DNA of 64,000 nucleotides, taken from assembly GCF_001687325.1 (NCBI RefSeq), contig NZ_LZRD01000001.1:248001-312000 (forward strand). Reading direction: 5' to 3'. Shown piece after piece: positions 60,361-64,000 of this stretch. The DNA comes from Streptomyces sp. PTY087I2 (lineage in GTDB: Bacteria > Actinomycetota > Actinomycetes > Streptomycetales > Streptomycetaceae). Both the position numbers and the translations under genes were made by a program. Position 1 is the stretch's first letter, and each line of letters starts with the position of its first letter. The notes beneath the pieces are model-generated. The model was not told where the DNA came from. It made no database searches and worked only from the letters and a program-made list of their open reading frames with translations.

Positions 60361-61542
60361 TCAATTCCCTTCGACGTCAAGCAACGGATCGTGTATCGAA
60401 ACCCACCCTTCCCGCCCGAGAGACAGTTCGTGGTCCGTCAGCAGTGTCGCGTCGAGGGTCGAGCGCAGAAGTTCCTCATCCAAGTCCACTCCCGTGAAGA
60501 CGATCTCGTTGCGCCTCTCTCCGTAGTAGTCGTGCCAGAACCAAGATGCGAGAGTGCGCCGTTGCGGCGAGGCCGCCTCCCACGCCAGGCGGTCATCCGG
60601 CCCCAGCCAGCGGTCCGATTCCCTGAGTTGCAGGTGAGGCCCGGCTGAACGCCACGCCAGTACCGCGTCAGGCCGATTGCAGAGCCACAGATGCCCCTTA
60701 CTGCGCACGACCCCTTGCATCACCGGATGAAGAGCCTCCGCCAACCTCTGGGCATGCACTGGTCGGCGAGAGCGCCACAGCACCGATCGAACCCTCTGAC
60801 CGCTCTCCCTCCGAAGTCCGACGGTCGTCACGGGCTCCAGACGCTCGAGCCAGCGGTCGACGAACCCAGCAGGAGCACATCTCATGAGCGCCTCCCCCGC
60901 CGCACCCTCATCTGATGGTAGGTAGTCGGCAGTTGCGTTGAGCTGCCTTGCCAGTGCAGCTGCGCCCTGGGCACTCGAGTTCTCGTCGCCTCTGGAGAAG
61001 AACATCAGCACGTCCGCCGACTCGATCTGTCGCGCCGCGACTTCGGCCAGCGTGAGGGGGGAGCCGTAGCCCCGGCCCTCCCAAACGGGGGTGGCCCGGT
61101 GAGCGCATGCGATATCTGACAGAAGTCGGGAAGGGTCGACCCCCACAAGGACAGGCCCGGAATGGTAGTGATCGCCCAGGCTGCGGCCATCGTTCCCGGA
61201 ACGCCAGAGCTCGACCAGGAAGGGGAGCACGTTCGCGTCGTCCGGAAGAGCCAGGACTACGTGGCCGCGTCCGGCGACCCGGTGGAGGGACAGGAGGTCC
61301 TGCCGGACAATCACCGCCGGCCGTCCCGTCGCAGCCTGAGGCGGGACCGCCAAAAGCCGCGGGTCCACCCCTGACATACTGCGCTGGACTATCGGCTGCC
61401 CCTCGCCCCCGTCCTGCACCGCCACGGCAATGACGACAGCTTGCGGTGAGACGCTCAGGATCCGCTCCACAGCCCGCCGCCGAGCGTCAGGCGTGTTGCC
61501 CGTAACGACACTGAGCAGCCCCTTGGATCCCTCCGTCGACAT
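60361..61542 (-). CDS. CobW-like protein without P-loop (copy 2)
   Basis: A 393-residue paralogue of the protein at 55868, with the same plan: a degenerate N-terminal loop LLSVVTGNTPDARRRAVERI, the Cys-free AVIVRQDLLSLHR, then the CobW C-domain (VLWRSRRPVHAQRLAEALHP, SKGHLWLCNRPDAVLAWRSA, NEIVFTGVDLDEELLRSTL). Sequence divergence between the two copies is moderate, so the duplication is not recent. It overlaps the Cys-rich gene at 61542 (ATGA), forming the second operon of this type. Confidence 0.8.
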   Translation of the reverse strand: MSTEGSKGLLSVVTGNTPDARRRAVERILSVSPQAVVIAVAVQDGGEGQPIVQRSMSGVDPRLLAVPPQAATGRPAVIVRQDLLSLHRVAGRGHVVLALPDDANVLPFLVELWRSGNDGRSLGDHYHSGPVLVGVDPSRLLSDIACAHRATPVWEGRGYGSPLTLAEVAARQIESADVLMFFSRGDENSSAQGAAALARQLNATADYLPSDEGAAGEALMRCAPAGFVDRWLERLEPVTTVGLRRESGQRVRSVLWRSRRPVHAQRLAEALHPVMQGVVRSKGHLWLCNRPDAVLAWRSAGPHLQLRESDRWLGPDDRLAWEAASPQRRTLASWFWHDYYGERRNEIVFTGVDLDEELLRSTLDATLLTDHELSLGREGWVSIHDPLLDVEGN

Positions 61543-61934
61543 CAGTTGAACCCTGCAGTGCGGCGCGAGGCGGCTGCCGCCCGCAGAGAGTTCGGCAGCA
61601 GACGTCCACGCGGCATACCAGCACGTAGCCAGTCCGCGACGCGAGTCGCGTCGTCTTCAGTCACCATGGGCCCCAGCCTCGTCGCAGGTCCTGTCGGGCG
61701 ACGCTGCACGGTGCACGGCTGCACGGCCGCGTACACGCCCGTTTGCTCTCGGCAGTCCAGAAACCGGCTCAGACAGCCGGTGGTCACCATGACGCCGTGA
61801 GAACACTGTCGGACTGCGCGCCGCAGGACTTCCGTGACATCGGCGCCCCTACCGTCGCGGCAGAGGGTGCACAGCACCAACGTGAAGGGGCGGCTTCCAT
61901 CTGCCGCTTCCGAACGGCCCGGCTGCCTCTCCAT
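61542..61934 (-). CDS. Small cysteine-rich thioredoxin/ferredoxin-fold-like protein (copy 2)
   Basis: A 130-residue paralogue of the protein at 57067. Cysteines are in the same places: FTLVLCTLCRDGRG, RQCSHGVMVTTGCLSRFLDC, and YAAVQPC. The C-terminal helix (DDATRVADWLRAGM) is also conserved. ATG 61934 is used; GTG 61943 is an alternative. A Zur-box-like site lies 17-36 bases upstream. Function unknown. Confidence 0.7.
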   Translation of the reverse strand: MERQPGRSEAADGSRPFTLVLCTLCRDGRGADVTEVLRRAVRQCSHGVMVTTGCLSRFLDCREQTGVYAAVQPCTVQRRPTGPATRLGPMVTEDDATRVADWLRAGMPRGRLLPNSLRAAAASRRTAGFN

Positions 61935-61950
61935 GGACCTCACCCCTCTT

Positions 61951-61970
61951 AATGGAAATGGTTTCCATTT
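61951..61970. promoter_or_regulatory. Zur-box-like operator
   Basis: AATGGAAATGGTTTCCATTT contains the near-symmetric core TGGAAATGGTTTCCA (61953-61967). It lies between the leftward Cys-rich gene and the rightward permease gene, and could control both. Confidence 0.8.
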
Positions 61971-62113
61971 TTATAACACGCCTCACACCCTCCGGAGCGG
62001 CACGCGACGCAAGACGAGACGCGCCATGACGGAACTCACAGACACGCAGATCGACCGGATAACCTGAGACCTCAGGTAGGTCAAATGCCACAAAATAGGG
62101 GTAAGTCGCAAAT

Positions 62114-63139
62114 ATGGCACCTGAGCTAGAGCCCGCGCACCGCGCCGTCGAGCCGGACGAGGAAGGTGCGAACCGTCTTATCGACACCACGACCGGGGTC
62201 GGGGTAGCTGTCTCCGTGCTGGTCCTCGGGGCACTCCTGATCCAGGGTGGTGCCATCGGCTGGTTGGACCGCCCAGGATTTCGTGCCTGGCAGACGACCT
62301 GCGTCGCCATCGCGGTCCAGGCGATGCCGTTCCTCGTGCTGGGCACGCTCATCTCCGGCGCCATCAACGCCTTTGTACCTGCGGAAGCCTTCAGCAAGGC
62401 CCTACCTCGGAAACCTCAGCTGGCAGTACCCGTGGCCAGTGCGGCCGGAGTCGTCCTGCCGGGCTGTGAGTGCGCTTCGGTACCCGTGGCCGGAAGCCTC
62501 ATCCGGCGCGGCGTCCCGCCCGCCGCGGCCTTCGCCTTTCTCCTGTCCGCTCCAGCCGTGAATCCGATCGTGCTCATCTCCACCGCCATGGCCTTCCCGG
62601 GCAGCCCCGAGATGGTGGCTGCGCGGCTGATCGCCTCCCTCGCCGTCTCCATGACCATGGGATGGCTATGGCTTCGGCTCGGCCGCCCGGAGTGGCTCCA
62701 ATTGTCGGCAGCAAACCGCGGGCACCGGACAGGGCACAGCCGGTGGTCCGAGTTCCGGCTCGGGTTTCAGCACGACTTCCTCCACGCCGGCGGCTTCCTC
62801 GTGCTCGGCGCGATGGCTGCCGCGACCTTCAACACCTCCATGCCACGTTCATGGTTGGAGACGTTCTCCGGCTCGGTATGGCTGTCCGTGCTCTTCCTTT
62901 CGGTGCTCGCCATCGTCCTGGCCGTGTGCTCCGAAGCGGACGCATTCGTCGCAGCCTCCCTGACCGGATTCTCACCGACCGCGCGGCTTGCCTTCATGGT
63001 GGTCGGCCCGATGGTCGACGTGAAGCTGGCCGCCCTGCAGGCAGGCACTTTCGGCCGCGCTTTCGCCCTTCGCTTCTCGATGGCCACTGCCGTCGTCGCC
63101 ATCGCCACCAGCACCGTCGTAGGGTGGTGGTTCTTGTGA
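62114..63139 (+). CDS. COG0701-type permease
   Basis: A 341-residue membrane protein with about eight helices, of the family of predicted permeases (YraQ/ArsP-like). The hallmark motif is LPGCECASVPVAGSL near residue 118, with a second ligand motif AVCSEADAFVAASL near residue 279. The first 30 residues are a charged cytoplasmic tail. These proteins move or handle metals or metalloids, substrate unproven. The next gene overlaps by GTGA, as is usual for this permease/TIGR03943 pair, and a Zur-box lies 150 bases upstream. Confidence 0.8.
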   Translation: MAPELEPAHRAVEPDEEGANRLIDTTTGVGVAVSVLVLGALLIQGGAIGWLDRPGFRAWQTTCVAIAVQAMPFLVLGTLISGAINAFVPAEAFSKALPRKPQLAVPVASAAGVVLPGCECASVPVAGSLIRRGVPPAAAFAFLLSAPAVNPIVLISTAMAFPGSPEMVAARLIASLAVSMTMGWLWLRLGRPEWLQLSAANRGHRTGHSRWSEFRLGFQHDFLHAGGFLVLGAMAAATFNTSMPRSWLETFSGSVWLSVLFLSVLAIVLAVCSEADAFVAASLTGFSPTARLAFMVVGPMVDVKLAALQAGTFGRAFALRFSMATAVVAIATSTVVGWWFL

Positions 63140-63915
63140 GGCGCGCGACCCAACCACTCCTGCTTCTACTGACCGGCGTCGGCCTCCTGCGCATCTCGCT
63201 GTTCGACGACATCTATCTGCGCTACGTGAAGGCGGGCCTCCAGCCCTTTCTCGTCATCTCGGGCCTCGTGCTTCTTGCCGCCGGGATGGTCGGCATCGTC
63301 AAGGAGATGCTTCCCGCGCACGTCGGCACCCGATCGACCTCACCGACCGAACATGGCGCCTCGGATGCACTCCCGATGAGCCGTCACTCCGTGGAGCACG
63401 ACCACGGCCATGCCCATAGCCCCCGAGTCGCCTGGTTGCTGCTGCTCCCGACGCTGGCTCTCCTGTTCTTCGCGCCTCCCGCGCTCGGTTCTTACACGGC
63501 GGCCCGCGGCAGCGACAAGGTGGTCGAAGCCCACGGCCGCTTCCGCCCTCTGCCGGAGAGCGGCGATGTCCCGCTCTCCCTCACCGAGTTCACCGCCCGG
63601 GTCCAGCAGGACCGCGGAGGCACCCTCCCCGAGCGCCGTGTCGTCCTGCAAGGGTTCGTCACCCCCCGCGAGGACGGCTCCTGGGACCTGACGCGGCTCT
63701 TGATCGCCTGCTGCGCCGCCGATTCCCAGTCTCTGACAGTGCGCATGCACGGTGTACGACCCCCACCGGCTGACGCATGGGTCCGGGTGACGGGATCCTG
63801 GCACCCGAAGGGCGTCTTCGGCACACCCACTGCCACCGTGGCGTTGGACGTCTCGGATGTACTCCGAATCACCCAGCCCTCCGCCCCGTATATCGACCGG
63901 CCTCCCAGCGACTGA
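63136..63915 (+). CDS. TIGR03943-type permease partner protein
   Basis: A 259-residue protein with helices at residues 4-20 (ATQPLLLLLTGVGLLRISL), 35-50 (FLVISGLVLLAAGMVGIV) and 98-115 (RVAWLLLLPTLALLFFAPPA). A histidine-rich loop HDHGHAHS and then a soluble domain with LTRLLIACCAADSQSLTVRM and WVRVTGSW follow. The family is always found beside COG0701 permeases. The His-rich loop and the ACC motif suggest metal contact. GTG 63136 overlaps the permease stop. The 85 bases to the window edge show no further gene. Confidence 0.8.
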   Translation: MRRATQPLLLLLTGVGLLRISLFDDIYLRYVKAGLQPFLVISGLVLLAAGMVGIVKEMLPAHVGTRSTSPTEHGASDALPMSRHSVEHDHGHAHSPRVAWLLLLPTLALLFFAPPALGSYTAARGSDKVVEAHGRFRPLPESGDVPLSLTEFTARVQQDRGGTLPERRVVLQGFVTPREDGSWDLTRLLIACCAADSQSLTVRMHGVRPPPADAWVRVTGSWHPKGVFGTPTATVALDVSDVLRITQPSAPYIDRPPSD

Positions 63916-64000
63916 GACTTCACCCCTGAGTGTCGAGTGCAGCGCACCCGTTGCGCCTGAACCGCGCTCTCCGGCACCCGTTGAACCACTCCTAGCGGCG

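Noticed and set aside
62026..62067. 13-codon ORF MTELTDTQIDRIT before the permease
   Set aside because: Too short, no strong ribosome site; may be chance.
1..64000. tRNA, rRNA and CRISPR search by eye
   Set aside because: No T-loop/anticodon arrangement, rRNA signature or regular repeat-spacer array was found; a tRNA-scan would be needed to exclude a weak tRNA.

Overview
The window is high-GC actinobacterial DNA, almost certainly from a Streptomyces or a close relative. The evidence is the near-universal G/C third codon position, frequent GTG/TTG starts, long runs of ATGA/GTGA-coupled genes, and families largely confined to this group (DUF317, DUF4913, DUF2637, DUF6082, DUF6624, WhiB, MAB_1171c). 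No rRNA, tRNA, CRISPR array or integrase gene was found.

Region 1 (1 to about 25 kb) is the inside of a mobile element, either an integrative conjugative/mobilizable element or a plasmid. It starts inside a VirD4/TraG-type coupling protein gene and continues with a DnaB-N-domain protein, a frameshifted C5-cytosine methyltransferase, and a rightward run of small, mostly uncharacterised, translationally coupled genes (DUF4913, RelE-like, HxlR-like, two DUF317). An IS30-family element (13146-16980) interrupts this run, and its transposase gene is itself split by a group II intron (13614-16172) carrying a reverse transcriptase. Leftward-reading genes follow: a zinc ribbon protein, MobA-type relaxase, MobC, a DUF2637 membrane protein, a WhiB regulator, a DnaC-like ATPase and a replication initiator-like protein.

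Region 2 (25.3-29.3 kb) pairs a multi-HTH regulator with a convergent operon encoding a HExxH protein, a multi-spanning MAB_1171c-type membrane protein and an amidohydrolase. About 1 kb without a credible gene follows, holding an AT-rich perfect palindrome.

Region 3 (30.2-43.6 kb) holds acetyltransferases, a large repeat-type regulator, a regulatory set (resolvase-fold-like protein, histidine-kinase-type ATPase, double-HTH GntR protein), a secreted-type endonuclease/phosphatase-fold enzyme, small Streptomyces-only proteins, and a convergent pair of Mur ligase paralogues (MurF-like and MurC-like). A transposase remnant ends the region.

Region 4 (43.6-64 kb) is a zinc-homeostasis island. Five Zur-box-like operators lie in front of a methyltransferase, a surface protein, two paralogous operons of a P-loop-less CobW-like protein plus a cysteine-rich small protein, and a cysteine-free ribosomal protein L32 gene followed by a true CobW GTPase fused in frame to a methyltransferase. 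Between them sit a complete anchored-repeat zinc ABC transporter (substrate-binding lipoprotein, anchored protein, ATPase, permease) and a coupled operon of three PLP enzymes. At the right edge is a two-gene permease unit (COG0701-type permease plus TIGR03943-type protein). The likely common logic is that zinc starvation releases Zur, which induces uptake, a zinc-free ribosomal protein, metallochaperones and possibly a small-molecule metal ligand made by the PLP enzymes and methyltransferases.
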